NCBI GenBank assembly: GCA_045593785.1
Contig: JAZNXH010000090.1
Coordinates: 1 to 7,531, forward strand
Source: SZUA-448 sp045593785
GTDB taxonomy: Bacteria; Bacillota; Clostridia; Lachnospirales; Lachnospiraceae
DNA: 7,531 nt
Reading direction: 5' to 3'
In this document: in pieces, positions 1 through 6,308 of the stretch
How positions within the stretch are numbered: the stretch's first letter is position 1
Layout: the number at the start of each line of letters is the position of its first letter
Made by a program: the position numbers and the translations under genes
Notes under the pieces: generated by a model
What the model saw: the letters and a program-made list of their open reading frames with translations, nothing else
The model's database searches: none
What the model was told of the DNA's origin: nothing

Positions 1-12
1 ATTTATTTTATT

Positions 13-894
13 TTATTGACAAACCTGCTTGATCCATCCGATTACGCCTTCCGGCAGGCGTTCTTCCATCGGAGTTCCATCATCAAACATCAGGTTGGCA
101 TGCACGGAATTCACCAGACAGTGCTGTCCCATCTCAATCCCAAAGTTGATGGAGGCAATTCCTTTGTCGCCATTCTGTGTCCACTTCGGAAAATACAAAA
201 ATACATGTTTCATCTCCTGCAAACGGGGAATTCGCGGTTCCACATCCCCGTAAAAATCACATAACTCATCGTGCTTCGAAATCGCATAGAACAAATGCAC
301 ATCGTTTGCATCAAATGCATCCAGTGAAATATCCTCCGGAACATATGCAGTAGCAGTGGGTGCACAGCCGTCAAAAAACTCCGGTGCCGCCTCCGTAATC
401 AGGAACGCAAATGTTGCCCCTCTGGAATTTCCGAATACAATCTTCTTACCAATGGTATCTTCTCTCTCCTGTACGAAGCCCTTTATCAGGCTAAGTGTCG
501 GTTCTATGTAGTCTTCCGACCAACTCTCTGCGGTTCTTCCCTCTGCATCTCTCTTTTCATTCGCAAGCGGAATCAGCACATATGCTCCACCAATTTTCTC
601 TTGATAAGCCGGAGACGCATACAGTTCCCCTCCGCTGTAATTGATGCAGATTTCTTTCTGAAACGAATTTCCTGCACCATGCATGAAAATCAGCAACGGA
701 TACTTCTTGTCTGCCGGATAACCATGCTTCGTCGGATTGTAAAAGTAGTATACCATGTCTCCTACTTTATCATTCTCAAAGATTTTTTTCTCATAAAGAT
801 GAAACCACTCACCCACCTTATAAGTAGGTGCATAGCTGATAAATTCTCCTTCTGTAAGTTCCGATGCCCAAGGCGGTGTGATTCTGTTCTCCAT
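13..894 (-). CDS. alpha/beta hydrolase (putative esterase or peptidase-like), cytoplasmic
   Basis: This 293-residue protein has the layout of a serine alpha/beta hydrolase. A strand ending in LLIFMHGAGNS (residues 67-76) supplies the HG oxyanion-hole turn. The nucleophile elbow is GNSRG at 155-159, with Ser157 as the predicted nucleophile. Asp209 in SKHDEL is a plausible acid, and His258 in GQHC (or His265) the plausible base. There is no signal peptide or membrane segment, so it should act in the cytoplasm. The substrate cannot be read from the sequence; esterase, deacylase and dienelactone-hydrolase-like roles are all possible. The ATG at 894 is chosen because GGGAG lies 9 nt upstream; an in-frame TTG at 921 lies upstream of that site and would translate through it. 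It follows the anti-sigma-like gene by 58 bp with no terminator between them, so it may be the third gene of the sigma cassette, though a promoter of its own is also visible at 931-960. Confidence 0.85.
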   Translation of the reverse strand: MENRITPPWASELTEGEFISYAPTYKVGEWFHLYEKKIFENDKVGDMVYYFYNPTKHGYPADKKYPLLIFMHGAGNSFQKEICINYSGGELYASPAYQEKIGGAYVLIPLANEKRDAEGRTAESWSEDYIEPTLSLIKGFVQEREDTIGKKIVFGNSRGATFAFLITEAAPEFFDGCAPTATAYVPEDISLDAFDANDVHLFYAISKHDELCDFYGDVEPRIPRLQEMKHVFLYFPKWTQNGDKGIASINFGIEMGQHCLVNSVHANLMFDDGTPMEERLPEGVIGWIKQVCQ

Positions 895-930
895 ATATTG
901 TTTCTCCCTTTCCCTCTCCAATATGCAGAT

Positions 931-960
931 ACTATATCACAACATACTCCGTTTATTCAA
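931..960 (-). promoter_or_regulatory. candidate SigA-type promoter for the hydrolase gene
   Basis: On the minus strand TTGAAT (960-955) is followed after 18 bp by TATAGT (936-931). The -10 matches the consensus at five of six positions and the -35 at four of six. The -35 box overlaps the stop codon of the upstream anti-sigma-like gene. It could give the hydrolase expression independent of the sigma factor, but it is not strong enough to exclude simple cotranscription. Confidence 0.4.
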
Positions 961-1678
961 TCACAAACTCCGCCCAATATATCGCCTCATCGTAATCTGC
1001 AGTCTTACGAAAATCCATAAACTCTTTTACTATACGATATGTTCCCGGCTCCAATTCCCCGTACAGCCACTCCCAATCGATTTCAAACTCGGTATCGCTA
1101 TCTATCGAAACAAAATGCGCCAAGCTGTTCCATGCATAATTCTCAATCACCGGAACTACCATTCTCCAATGTTCTGCTCTCCATACGATTAAATAATAAT
1201 CTTCTCCGGTCATCAGCTCTCCGGACGGCTCCCCACCGGACTGTGTGCAGACGAGAGTAAGACCGGACGGTGTAACATCCTTCGTCGCAAGTGTCAATCC
1301 CCAATCCGGATAGCCAAGTCCCCCATTCTGCATGATATCATCCAAGAGCACAAGTTCATCTCCCGATACTGTCGTATTCTGATCGATTGTAAATTCCTGT
1401 AACGGCATCGACGTATCCTGAGTCAGTTTCTCACTTTGCGCCAGCTGCGTAAATTCATTTGCCGAATCTTCAACCATCGACATGCTGGTCCCCTTTATGT
1501 GTGCCTTCCAATACAATGCACCAACTCCCACCAGCAGACAGACGCAGGCTGCCATTGCCGCCCACTTTATCCACATAGGACTTTTCTTCTTTCCCTGTGC
1601 CGAACTCTCCGGTGCAGCTTCCAGCACCATCTCATCTTCTATTTTCCCAAGCGTGTCCAATAATTTTTCTTCTTTCAT
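953..1678 (-). CDS. membrane-anchored anti-sigma-factor-like protein with Ig-like C-terminal domain
   Basis: This 241-residue single-pass membrane protein lies directly downstream of an ECF sigma factor gene. Its parts are a short acidic cytoplasmic N-terminus (1-35, beginning MKEEKLLDTLGKIEDEMV), one transmembrane helix (about 36-57), and an extracytoplasmic region whose last 120 residues look like a bacterial Ig-like beta-sandwich. The sequence YGELEPGTYRIVK (206-218) is the clearest match to the Big_14-type Ig-like domains found in clostridial surface and anti-sigma proteins. Position and topology suggest that the N-terminus binds and holds the sigma factor while the outer domain senses an envelope signal. 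I see no zinc-binding HxxxCxxC motif, so it is not a classic ZAS anti-sigma factor. ATG at 1678 follows GGAGGG closely and starts 11 bp after the sigma stop codon, consistent with one transcript and coupled translation. Anti-sigma function is inferred, not seen. Confidence 0.75.
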   Translation of the reverse strand: MKEEKLLDTLGKIEDEMVLEAAPESSAQGKKKSPMWIKWAAMAACVCLLVGVGALYWKAHIKGTSMSMVEDSANEFTQLAQSEKLTQDTSMPLQEFTIDQNTTVSGDELVLLDDIMQNGGLGYPDWGLTLATKDVTPSGLTLVCTQSGGEPSGELMTGEDYYLIVWRAEHWRMVVPVIENYAWNSLAHFVSIDSDTEFEIDWEWLYGELEPGTYRIVKEFMDFRKTADYDEAIYWAEFVIE

Positions 1679-1689
1679 ATTCCCTCCAT

Positions 1690-2250
1690 TTACAGATAAA
1701 TCCCTTCCGACTCCAGCCGCAGTTTTAACTCTCCACGGACACGGAGCAACGTCATCTTCACTTTGCTTTCACTGACCGACCATTCCGCTGCAATTTCCTT
1801 AATGGAATTCATATACCAATATCGCTGCAAAAACATCTTCCTCCGCTCTTCGGGCAGTTCCCCCAAGAATCCGTTCAACACATCAACCAACTGTTGTTCT
1901 TCCACTGCAGTTTCCGTGTTGTCTTTTGAAGCAATACACTCTGCCAGTTCCTCCAGCACCTCGGCATTTACCCCTTCGCCCCGCTTCTTGCGATTATTAT
2001 ATCGGTATCTGCTCAGCGCAAGATTGCGCGTAATCTTCCCAAGATACGCAGACAACTTGTTCGGAGCCTGAGGCGGGATGGTTTCCCACGCCTTCAGGTA
2101 GGTATCGTTTACGCACTCCTCGCTGTCCTGCCGGTCGTGCAATATATGTTCTGCTATGTAGTAACAAAAACTTCCGTATTTCTCTGAAGTTTTTGTGATA
2201 GCATCTTCTGAGCGCTCATTAAATAATTCGATAATCTGTTTATCGTCCAT
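1690..2250 (-). CDS. ECF-type sigma-70 family RNA polymerase sigma factor
   Basis: This 186-residue protein has the two-domain form of an extracytoplasmic-function sigma factor. Region 2 spans about 10-85, with the conserved DSEECVNDTYLKAWETIPP stretch at 42-60 (core binding and -10 recognition). A variable linker at about 88-120 leads to region 4 at about 120-182, where LPEERRKMFLQRYW and the helix-turn-helix SIKEIAAEWSVSESKVKMTLLRVR (149-172) would read the -35 element. Its length is normal for the family. ATG at 2250 follows GGGAG. The next gene, 11 bp downstream, encodes a membrane protein likely to be its anti-sigma factor. A promoter with ECF character lies about 35-70 bp upstream and suggests that the sigma factor transcribes its own operon. 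The inducing signal and the rest of the regulon cannot be seen here. Confidence 0.93.
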   Translation of the reverse strand: MDDKQIIELFNERSEDAITKTSEKYGSFCYYIAEHILHDRQDSEECVNDTYLKAWETIPPQAPNKLSAYLGKITRNLALSRYRYNNRKKRGEGVNAEVLEELAECIASKDNTETAVEEQQLVDVLNGFLGELPEERRKMFLQRYWYMNSIKEIAAEWSVSESKVKMTLLRVRGELKLRLESEGIYL

Positions 2251-2285
2251 CCCCGTCTCCCTTCTCTGTAATAAGGCCTTTCACT

Positions 2286-2319
2286 ATTATAGACGACATA
2301 TCTACTCTGCGCGTCACAA
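2286..2319 (-). promoter_or_regulatory. ECF-type promoter, probably autoregulatory, of the sigma operon
   Basis: On the minus strand TGTGAC (2318-2313) is separated by 17 bp from CGTC (2295-2292), which runs into TATAAT (2291-2286). ECF sigma promoters in Firmicutes typically have a TGAAAC/TGTAAC-like -35 about 16-17 bp from a CGT(A/C) -10, and this arrangement fits. A SigA reading is weaker: the TATAAT has no good -35 at 17 bp. Initiation near 2280-2283 would leave a leader of about 30 nt before the sigma-factor ATG. Confidence 0.6.
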
Positions 2320-2359
2320 TATTTTCTATTCTTTATCGGCAACTCTATAAAGAAAATGA

Positions 2360-2379
2360 GCACTGCCGGATGCACTGCC
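2360..2379. repeat. two direct copies of GCACTGCC, 12-bp period
   Basis: GCACTGCC occurs at 2360-2367 and again at 2372-2379, one start 12 bp after the other, between the hicB stop codon and the ECF promoter. Similar spacing is often seen for regulator half-sites on one DNA face, but no regulator can be assigned and it may be chance. No factor-independent terminator is visible between hicB and the sigma operon. Confidence 0.35.
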
Positions 2380-2391
2380 CACTAATCAACC

Positions 2392-2754
2392 TCATTTTCG
2401 ATGCGCCATATCATTACGCGACAACAAATACACGCAATACTGATTCATACTGACGCCTTCCCGCTTTGAATTCTCTGCCAAAGACTTATGCAAACTACGT
2501 GGCAGACGTAGCTTAAACTGTCCCGAATAATCTTCCAACTTTCCCGGTTCCGGGATGTCTACTCCACCTTCTATCGTAGACTCCAGCCAGGCACGCTTCG
2601 CATCCGTCGCATTCTGTATTGCCGCTTCTATCGTTTCCCCGCTGGTAATACATCCGGGAAGTTCCGGAAAAGAAATCACATATCCGCCCTCGTCCTTATC
2701 TTCTACAACTTCCATACGATACGGCAGTTCCATGTATTCATCCACAGTCTTCAT
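2392..2754 (-). CDS. hicB: HicB-family antitoxin with ribbon-helix-helix DNA-binding tail
   Basis: This 120-residue antitoxin is predicted to bind and neutralise HicA and to repress the pair's promoter. Residues about 11-60 form the degenerate-RNase-H-like HicB fold, with the hallmark GGYVISFPELPGCITSGET (23-41) followed by a helix AIQNATDAKRAWLE. Residues 77-112 (SGQFKLRLPRSLHKSLAENSKREGVSMNQYCVYLL) read as a ribbon-helix-helix domain, the DNA-binding type seen in many long HicB proteins. ATG at 2754 has GGAGG 9 nt upstream; the in-frame TTG at 2778 lacks a site and is not used. The gene overlaps the end of hicA by 17 bp, the usual toxin-first hicAB order with coupled translation. Cognate operator candidates are the GGTGTCA boxes at 3022-3057. 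Confidence 0.93.
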   Translation of the reverse strand: MKTVDEYMELPYRMEVVEDKDEGGYVISFPELPGCITSGETIEAAIQNATDAKRAWLESTIEGGVDIPEPGKLEDYSGQFKLRLPRSLHKSLAENSKREGVSMNQYCVYLLSRNDMAHRK

Positions 2755-3001
2755 CCTGTTTTTCCTCCCGTTCCACAACTTTTTTCACAAGTTCCACATA
2801 TGTTCGCTTAATCGGTTCATTTTTTGGTATTGTAATCGGAAATCTTCCGGGTTTTCGAAACGTATAATGACTGCTCCCACCTCTTGGCGCATGCATCGTA
2901 TATCCGTAATACTCTAATACTTTCCTCAGCTCTTCAAAACGGATATCCTTTGACAGCAGAACAATCCTTGTCAGTAACTTATCCCATTGAGACATGTACA
3001 T
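2738..3001 (-). CDS. hicA: HicA-family mRNA interferase toxin
   Basis: This is an 87-residue (or 85-residue) RNA-binding toxin of the dsRBD-like HicA fold, expected to cleave mRNA and block translation when HicB is degraded. The family core is clear: DIRFEELRKVLEYYGYTMHAPRGGSSHYTFRKPG (about 19-52), with the catalytic histidine as His45 in GGSSHYTF, followed by ITIPKNEPIKRTYVELVKKVV, the usual C-terminal helix. Two start codons are possible: ATG at 3001 (MYMSQW) only 4 nt from GGAG, and ATG at 2995 (MSQWDKLL) 10 nt away; the second matches the usual N-terminus of the family better. The catalytic region is intact, so the toxin is probably active. The promoter lies unusually close to the start (see the promoter entry). 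Confidence 0.93.
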   Translation of the reverse strand: MYMSQWDKLLTRIVLLSKDIRFEELRKVLEYYGYTMHAPRGGSSHYTFRKPGRFPITIPKNEPIKRTYVELVKKVVEREEKQDEDCG

Positions 3002-3012
3002 TTTACTCCTTT

Positions 3013-3041
3013 ATTATATTAGGTGTCATATATGGTGTCAA
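3013..3041 (-). promoter_or_regulatory. perfect-consensus SigA promoter of hicAB
   Basis: On the minus strand TTGACA (3041-3036) and TATAAT (3018-3013) are separated by exactly 17 bp, with both hexamers matching consensus at all positions. The predicted start point, 6-7 nt beyond the -10, falls at 3006-3007, inside the AGGAG ribosome binding site of hicA. The main transcript would then have only about 5-12 nt before the two possible hicA start codons. Such a strong core promoter implies tight repression, presumably by the HicA-HicB complex. Confidence 0.75.
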
Positions 3042-3057
3042 TCAGTTTTTGACATCC
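3022..3057. promoter_or_regulatory. probable HicB operator: repeated GGTGTCA boxes
   Basis: GGTGTCA is found at 3022-3028 and 3034-3040, a 12-bp period, in the same orientation. A third, inverted and slightly altered copy (TGACATCC, 3050-3057) makes a TGTCA-N9-TGACA dyad with the second. The boxes cover the -35 hexamer and much of the spacer of the hicAB promoter, so a bound ribbon-helix-helix dimer array would block RNA polymerase. The assignment to HicB is inference from position and repeat geometry. Confidence 0.5.
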
Positions 3058-3159
3058 ATAATTACCATTTCTTTACAAAAGATATCATATACACATCTCA
3101 TATTCAACCACTCACACTTCTCCTCCTGTTAGAATATTTCTACCCGTTTTTGTGCACTT

Positions 3160-3200
3160 TTACAAAATATGAGGCAGGTCCTCTTCGGATCCCTGCCTCA
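3160..3200 (-). terminator. hairpin terminator after the chemoreceptor gene
   Basis: TGAGGCAGG (3170-3178) pairs perfectly with CCTGCCTCA (3192-3200), and an inner TCC/GGA helix extends the stem on the minus-strand transcript. It begins 15 nt past the chemoreceptor stop codon and is followed by TATTTTGT, a modest U-rich tract. It probably ends chemoreceptor transcription before the hicAB promoter. The short U tract makes efficiency uncertain. Confidence 0.65.
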
Positions 3201-3214
3201 CAACTCAACTTACA

Positions 3215-4939
3215 TTATTTTAATTTGAACTTTCCTACTTCACGGTTCAGTTCCAATGCAACGTTTTTATTTTTGCTTGCTTCGCTCTCGATCTCAGCAA
3301 CATTCACCGTCATCTCCACCGCACGCTCTGTTACGTCACCTACACCGGACGTACACTCATTCAATGCAATTCGGACAACTTCCACAGAGCCTTTGATACC
3401 ATCCATGTTTTCCTTTAGTGAAGCACTTTCTTTTGCAAAATCCTGCATCATCTGGTTCAGACTTCCGACATCGCCCTGATAGCTCTCGCTGATTTCCAAC
3501 AGCTTCTCATAGCCCTTCATTGCTGTCTCGTCCATAAACGCAAGCATCGCTTCTGCCTCTTCTGCCAGGTCATTTACCGCCTGAATTACTTCTACGCTTA
3601 CCTTTTGAATCGAGGTTGCTGCCTCTGCAGAATTTGTGGCTAACTTGCTGATCTCATCTGCCACGACTGCAAATCCTCGTCCTGCTTCTCCGGCTCTTGC
3701 CGCCTCGATACTTGCATTCAGTGCCAGCAAATTCGTCTGCTCCGAAATATTCAGGATATCGCCTGTCAACGTATTGATTTCCTCTACCGCCTTGGATCTT
3801 TGGATTCTCTCACTCACCTCTGATGCCATAGCATCTGCCTTTTCTCTTGCCTGAATCCGCTCTTCCGTAGCATTCCGGTAAAGGTCTTCTGCATTGTTGC
3901 GAATCTTTTCTGAAGAATCACTACCCTCTCCGGCCTGTACAGAGATTGCTTCGATTGCCGCATATGCCTGTACAATTGCCTCTGTAATCTGATTCAAGGA
4001 GAAATTGGTCTGCTCCATGGAAGCATTCATCTCTTCCATAAATGCCGACACATCTGTGATACTCAATTCCGCTTGAGACAGCTTCTGCACGATCACTTCA
4101 GAAGATGCATCCAGTTTCAGTGAGTTTTCCGAGATTGTTATCATAATTTGGCGGATAAAGCTCAACAAAGCATTCAGGTTATCCGCAATCGCTCCCACTT
4201 CATCTTTGCTCTTGATTTCAAAGCTCTTTGTTAAGTCGCCTTCGCTGTGAACCAATTCATACATTTTCTCTTCTACCTGATTCAGTCCAAGTGTCACCGT
4301 ATGAATTACAACACCGACAATCGCAAGACCTACAACAAATGCAACCACAAAAATGATTGCAAGTTGCTTCATCGAAGAATTCAGGCGTTCCGTTACATGA
4401 TACGCATCATAATCACAACCAAGTATCGCAATTACGTTCCCTGCGCTATCATAAATTGGCTTATACACGGAAATCAAATCCCCGTCTTCTGTCTTGTCAA
4501 TATAATCCTGGACATATGCTTCCCCTTCGAAACATCCCTGCAGTTCTTCGTAGGCTACTTCGAATTCTTCACCAAAGTCTGCTCTTTCTTCCGAGGGATC
4601 GGTATCAATTCCGTAATATACTATTTCTTTGTCGGTATGTAGGGTATATAAATATTTAATCCTATTTGCCTGCTGTATCTCACTTAACACATTCCATAAT
4701 GCCTTATACTCCGCACTCTCTTCGCATCCCGGGCTTAACTTCTTCAATGTATCTCCATCAATGGCTTTCGCTGCCTCTTCCGATACCATATCCGCCTGTT
4801 CTGCTCCCATAGCAACCATACCTTTTTCCATCTGGCGATACGAAGAAATGCCCAGAACAACACACAAGATTGTTACTAACAATCCGACCGGTAAAAGAAT
4901 CTTTACTTTAATACTAAATCTTCTCTTCTTTTGATTCAT
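3215..4939 (-). CDS. methyl-accepting chemotaxis protein (transmembrane chemoreceptor)
   Basis: This 574-residue receptor should sense an extracellular ligand and control CheA-CheW signalling to the flagellar motor. Its order is TM1 (about 13-34), an extracellular Cache-like sensor (about 40-185, with YLYTLHTDKEIVYYGID and LISVYKPIYDSAGNVIAILG), TM2 (193-216), a HAMP linker (about 217-268) and a long cytoplasmic coiled coil (about 270-574). The signalling tip is well conserved: ISEQTNLLALNASIEAARAGEAGRGFAVVADEI (398-430), with the Glu-Gln-Thr-Asn contact region at 400-403. The C-terminus ends VGKFKLK, with no CheR-tethering pentapeptide. ATG at 4939 is preferred because GGGAGGG ends 4 nt upstream; the earlier ATG at 4960 has no ribosome binding site and would read through this one. 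A sigma-28-like promoter and a SigA-like promoter lie upstream. The ligand cannot be predicted. Confidence 0.95.
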   Translation of the reverse strand: MNQKKRRFSIKVKILLPVGLLVTILCVVLGISSYRQMEKGMVAMGAEQADMVSEEAAKAIDGDTLKKLSPGCEESAEYKALWNVLSEIQQANRIKYLYTLHTDKEIVYYGIDTDPSEERADFGEEFEVAYEELQGCFEGEAYVQDYIDKTEDGDLISVYKPIYDSAGNVIAILGCDYDAYHVTERLNSSMKQLAIIFVVAFVVGLAIVGVVIHTVTLGLNQVEEKMYELVHSEGDLTKSFEIKSKDEVGAIADNLNALLSFIRQIMITISENSLKLDASSEVIVQKLSQAELSITDVSAFMEEMNASMEQTNFSLNQITEAIVQAYAAIEAISVQAGEGSDSSEKIRNNAEDLYRNATEERIQAREKADAMASEVSERIQRSKAVEEINTLTGDILNISEQTNLLALNASIEAARAGEAGRGFAVVADEISKLATNSAEAATSIQKVSVEVIQAVNDLAEEAEAMLAFMDETAMKGYEKLLEISESYQGDVGSLNQMMQDFAKESASLKENMDGIKGSVEVVRIALNECTSGVGDVTERAVEMTVNVAEIESEASKNKNVALELNREVGKFKLK

Positions 4940-4988
4940 AAGTCCCTCCCAATCACTCATACTGAAAAAGTCTAAGCATTATAATCTT

Positions 4989-5017
4989 ATCATACCCCCT
5001 TTCCCTATATTTGTAAA
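4989..5017 (-). promoter_or_regulatory. SigA-type promoter candidate for the chemoreceptor gene
   Basis: On the minus strand TTTACA (5017-5012), a 17-bp spacer and TATGAT (4994-4989) each match five of six consensus bases. Initiation near 4982 would give a leader of about 40 nt. It lies just downstream of a sigma-28-like element, so the gene could have dual control. Confidence 0.5.
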
Positions 5018-5025
5018 GCAAGAAT

Positions 5026-5051
5026 CCATCGGCAAGCGTCAATTTTTTTTA
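5026..5051 (-). promoter_or_regulatory. SigD/sigma-28-like (motility) promoter candidate for the chemoreceptor gene
   Basis: On the minus strand TAAA (5051-5048) is followed after 14 bp by GCCGATGG (5033-5026). The Firmicute SigD consensus is TAAA-N14-16-GCCGATAT, so the -35 core and the first six bases of the -10 match. This is the expected class of promoter for a chemoreceptor gene. The TAAA lies in an A-rich tract, which weakens that half of the match; GCCGAT is the informative half. Confidence 0.5.
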
Positions 5052-5074
5052 CCAAAAAACTTTTTATACTACTA

Positions 5075-5103
5075 TTGAAATTGATCTCCGCTTGCATTAT
5101 TAT
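5075..5103 (+). promoter_or_regulatory. SigA-type promoter of the diguanylate cyclase gene
   Basis: TTGAAA (5075-5080), a 17-bp spacer and TATTAT (5098-5103) each match five of six consensus bases. Initiation near 5110 gives a leader of about 30 nt that contains the GAGGGG ribosome binding site at 5125-5130. It is divergent from the chemoreceptor promoters; the -35 boxes of the two genes are about 25-60 bp apart. Confidence 0.6.
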
Positions 5104-5139
5104 AGGACCATAGAACTATTTTTTGAGGGGTAAATATAT

Positions 5140-6270
5140 ATGACTCGCATCGAGGATTTTAAAACTCAATACGAGCGCGAACTAATCTATCAGGAGACAA
5201 ATGCAAACAAGCGAACCATCAAAGGTTTTGTTTGGTTTCTCCTTGCGGTAGGTTTGGTTTGGGTGCTTACTATGTTGGGAATTTTCGAAGTCAACAAGAC
5301 ACTGACTTCATTCGCCTTTTTTTCTAATGTGCTCCTTTATCTTGGACCATTCTATCTAATGCTGCGCGGTGACTTATCCAAACCCTGGGTAAAATACTAT
5401 CTTCTCACCTTCCTGTGTCTTACTTCAGCAGTTATCATCTCACTTCTGTCCTATCACGCGGTGTTGCTGTATGTTTTTCCGCTGATGTATACGATTCATT
5501 ACCGTAAGCGTCGGCTTTTATGGTTCTCTTATTTTATGAATTTTTTAACGGTTACTGTTAGTTCCGTTTTAAGTTTTTACTATGGCATCTGTGATTTGAA
5601 CATTCTCTTGCAGAGCCAGCATACAAGAAATTGGTATCTGGCGCTTGCTGCGGAAGGTCCGTTACATATTCCATTCAATGAGGATCCGCTGTTTGTCATT
5701 CTGTTCTATATGATATTCCCGCGTGCTATCATTGTTTTGGTCTTCACTGTTATGATGCATTACACAATTTCGAACAATACGAACGAGGTGTACCGTATCG
5801 CACAGCTCACTTACCTGAAGGATATGGATGCCAGTACCAACGTACTCAACAAAAACAAATATGAGGATATGGTTGCACATTACTATCCGACAGTCAATCG
5901 TATTGCTGTACTCTTCTGGGATTTGAATGACCTGAAGAAAATTAATGACGAGTTCGGTCATGCTATGGGCGATCGCACAATACAGAAACTCGCTTCCATC
6001 CTGAACAGTTTTTCAGGCGATCGTTGCCGCACTTACCGCATTGGCGGCGATGAATTCCTTCTCATTCTTGACGATCCGGAGGCAGGATATCCGGAAACAC
6101 TTTGTGCCGATATCCGTAAGAAAATCAACAGAGCAAACGAAAGCAAAGATGTACGCATCCACGCCGCGGTCGGTCTTGCTTACGGTACCGGCACCAACAT
6201 CCTCGATGTCGTAAAAGAAGCTGATACCAAGATGTACGAATGTAAAAATGAAATGAAACAGAATGCATAA
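5140..6270 (+). CDS. multi-pass membrane diguanylate cyclase (GGDEF domain)
   Basis: This 376-residue protein should make cyclic di-GMP from two GTP at the membrane. The N-terminal half has five or six hydrophobic helices (about 29-48, 57-75, 85-105, 107-121, 127-148 and 184-210), with no recognised periplasmic sensor domain. A short linker leads to a GGDEF domain at about 230-373. DASTNVLNK (230-238) is the usual entry motif. FWDLNDLKKINDEFGHAMGD carries the metal- and substrate-binding Asp/Asn residues, and RIGGDEF has an intact GGDEF at 302-306, so catalysis is likely. The residues where the allosteric RxxD inhibitory site would sit (293-296) read GDRC, so product inhibition by that route seems lost. 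There is no EAL or HD-GYP domain. ATG at 5140 follows GAGGGG by 9 nt. It is divergent from a chemoreceptor gene, consistent with a role in motility or attachment choice. Confidence 0.93.
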   Translation: MTRIEDFKTQYERELIYQETNANKRTIKGFVWFLLAVGLVWVLTMLGIFEVNKTLTSFAFFSNVLLYLGPFYLMLRGDLSKPWVKYYLLTFLCLTSAVIISLLSYHAVLLYVFPLMYTIHYRKRRLLWFSYFMNFLTVTVSSVLSFYYGICDLNILLQSQHTRNWYLALAAEGPLHIPFNEDPLFVILFYMIFPRAIIVLVFTVMMHYTISNNTNEVYRIAQLTYLKDMDASTNVLNKNKYEDMVAHYYPTVNRIAVLFWDLNDLKKINDEFGHAMGDRTIQKLASILNSFSGDRCRTYRIGGDEFLLILDDPEAGYPETLCADIRKKINRANESKDVRIHAAVGLAYGTGTNILDVVKEADTKMYECKNEMKQNA

Positions 6271-6271
6271 C

Positions 6272-6308
6272 AAAACAGCGGGCAACTCCCCGCTGTTTTT
6301 ATTTTAGT
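6272..6308 (+). terminator. strong factor-independent terminator after the cyclase gene, possibly bidirectional
   Basis: An 11-bp perfect stem (6272-6282 with 6289-6299; core CAGCGGG/CCCGCTG) with a 6-nt loop is followed by TTTTTATTTT. It starts 2 nt after the cyclase stop codon. The U tract of the plus strand overlaps the stop codon of the convergent 115-residue gene. On the minus strand the stem is followed by TTTTGTTA, so it may also end that gene. Confidence 0.92.

Noticed and set aside
2154..2375. 73-codon minus-strand frame overlapping the start of the ECF sigma gene and its promoter
   Set aside because: It overlaps the well-supported sigma factor in another frame, spans the ECF promoter and has no family resemblance or clear ribosome binding site.
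2755..2778. N-terminal extension of HicB from a TTG at 2778
   Set aside because: The extension would span the GGAGG site that serves the ATG at 2754, and family members start at the later position.
3636..4934. Several plus-strand frames opposite the chemoreceptor gene
   Set aside because: They are antisense shadows of a strongly supported coding region and have no family signature.
4940..4960. N-terminal extension of the chemoreceptor from ATG 4960
   Set aside because: There is no ribosome binding site upstream, and the seven extra codons cover the GGGAGGG that precedes ATG 4939.
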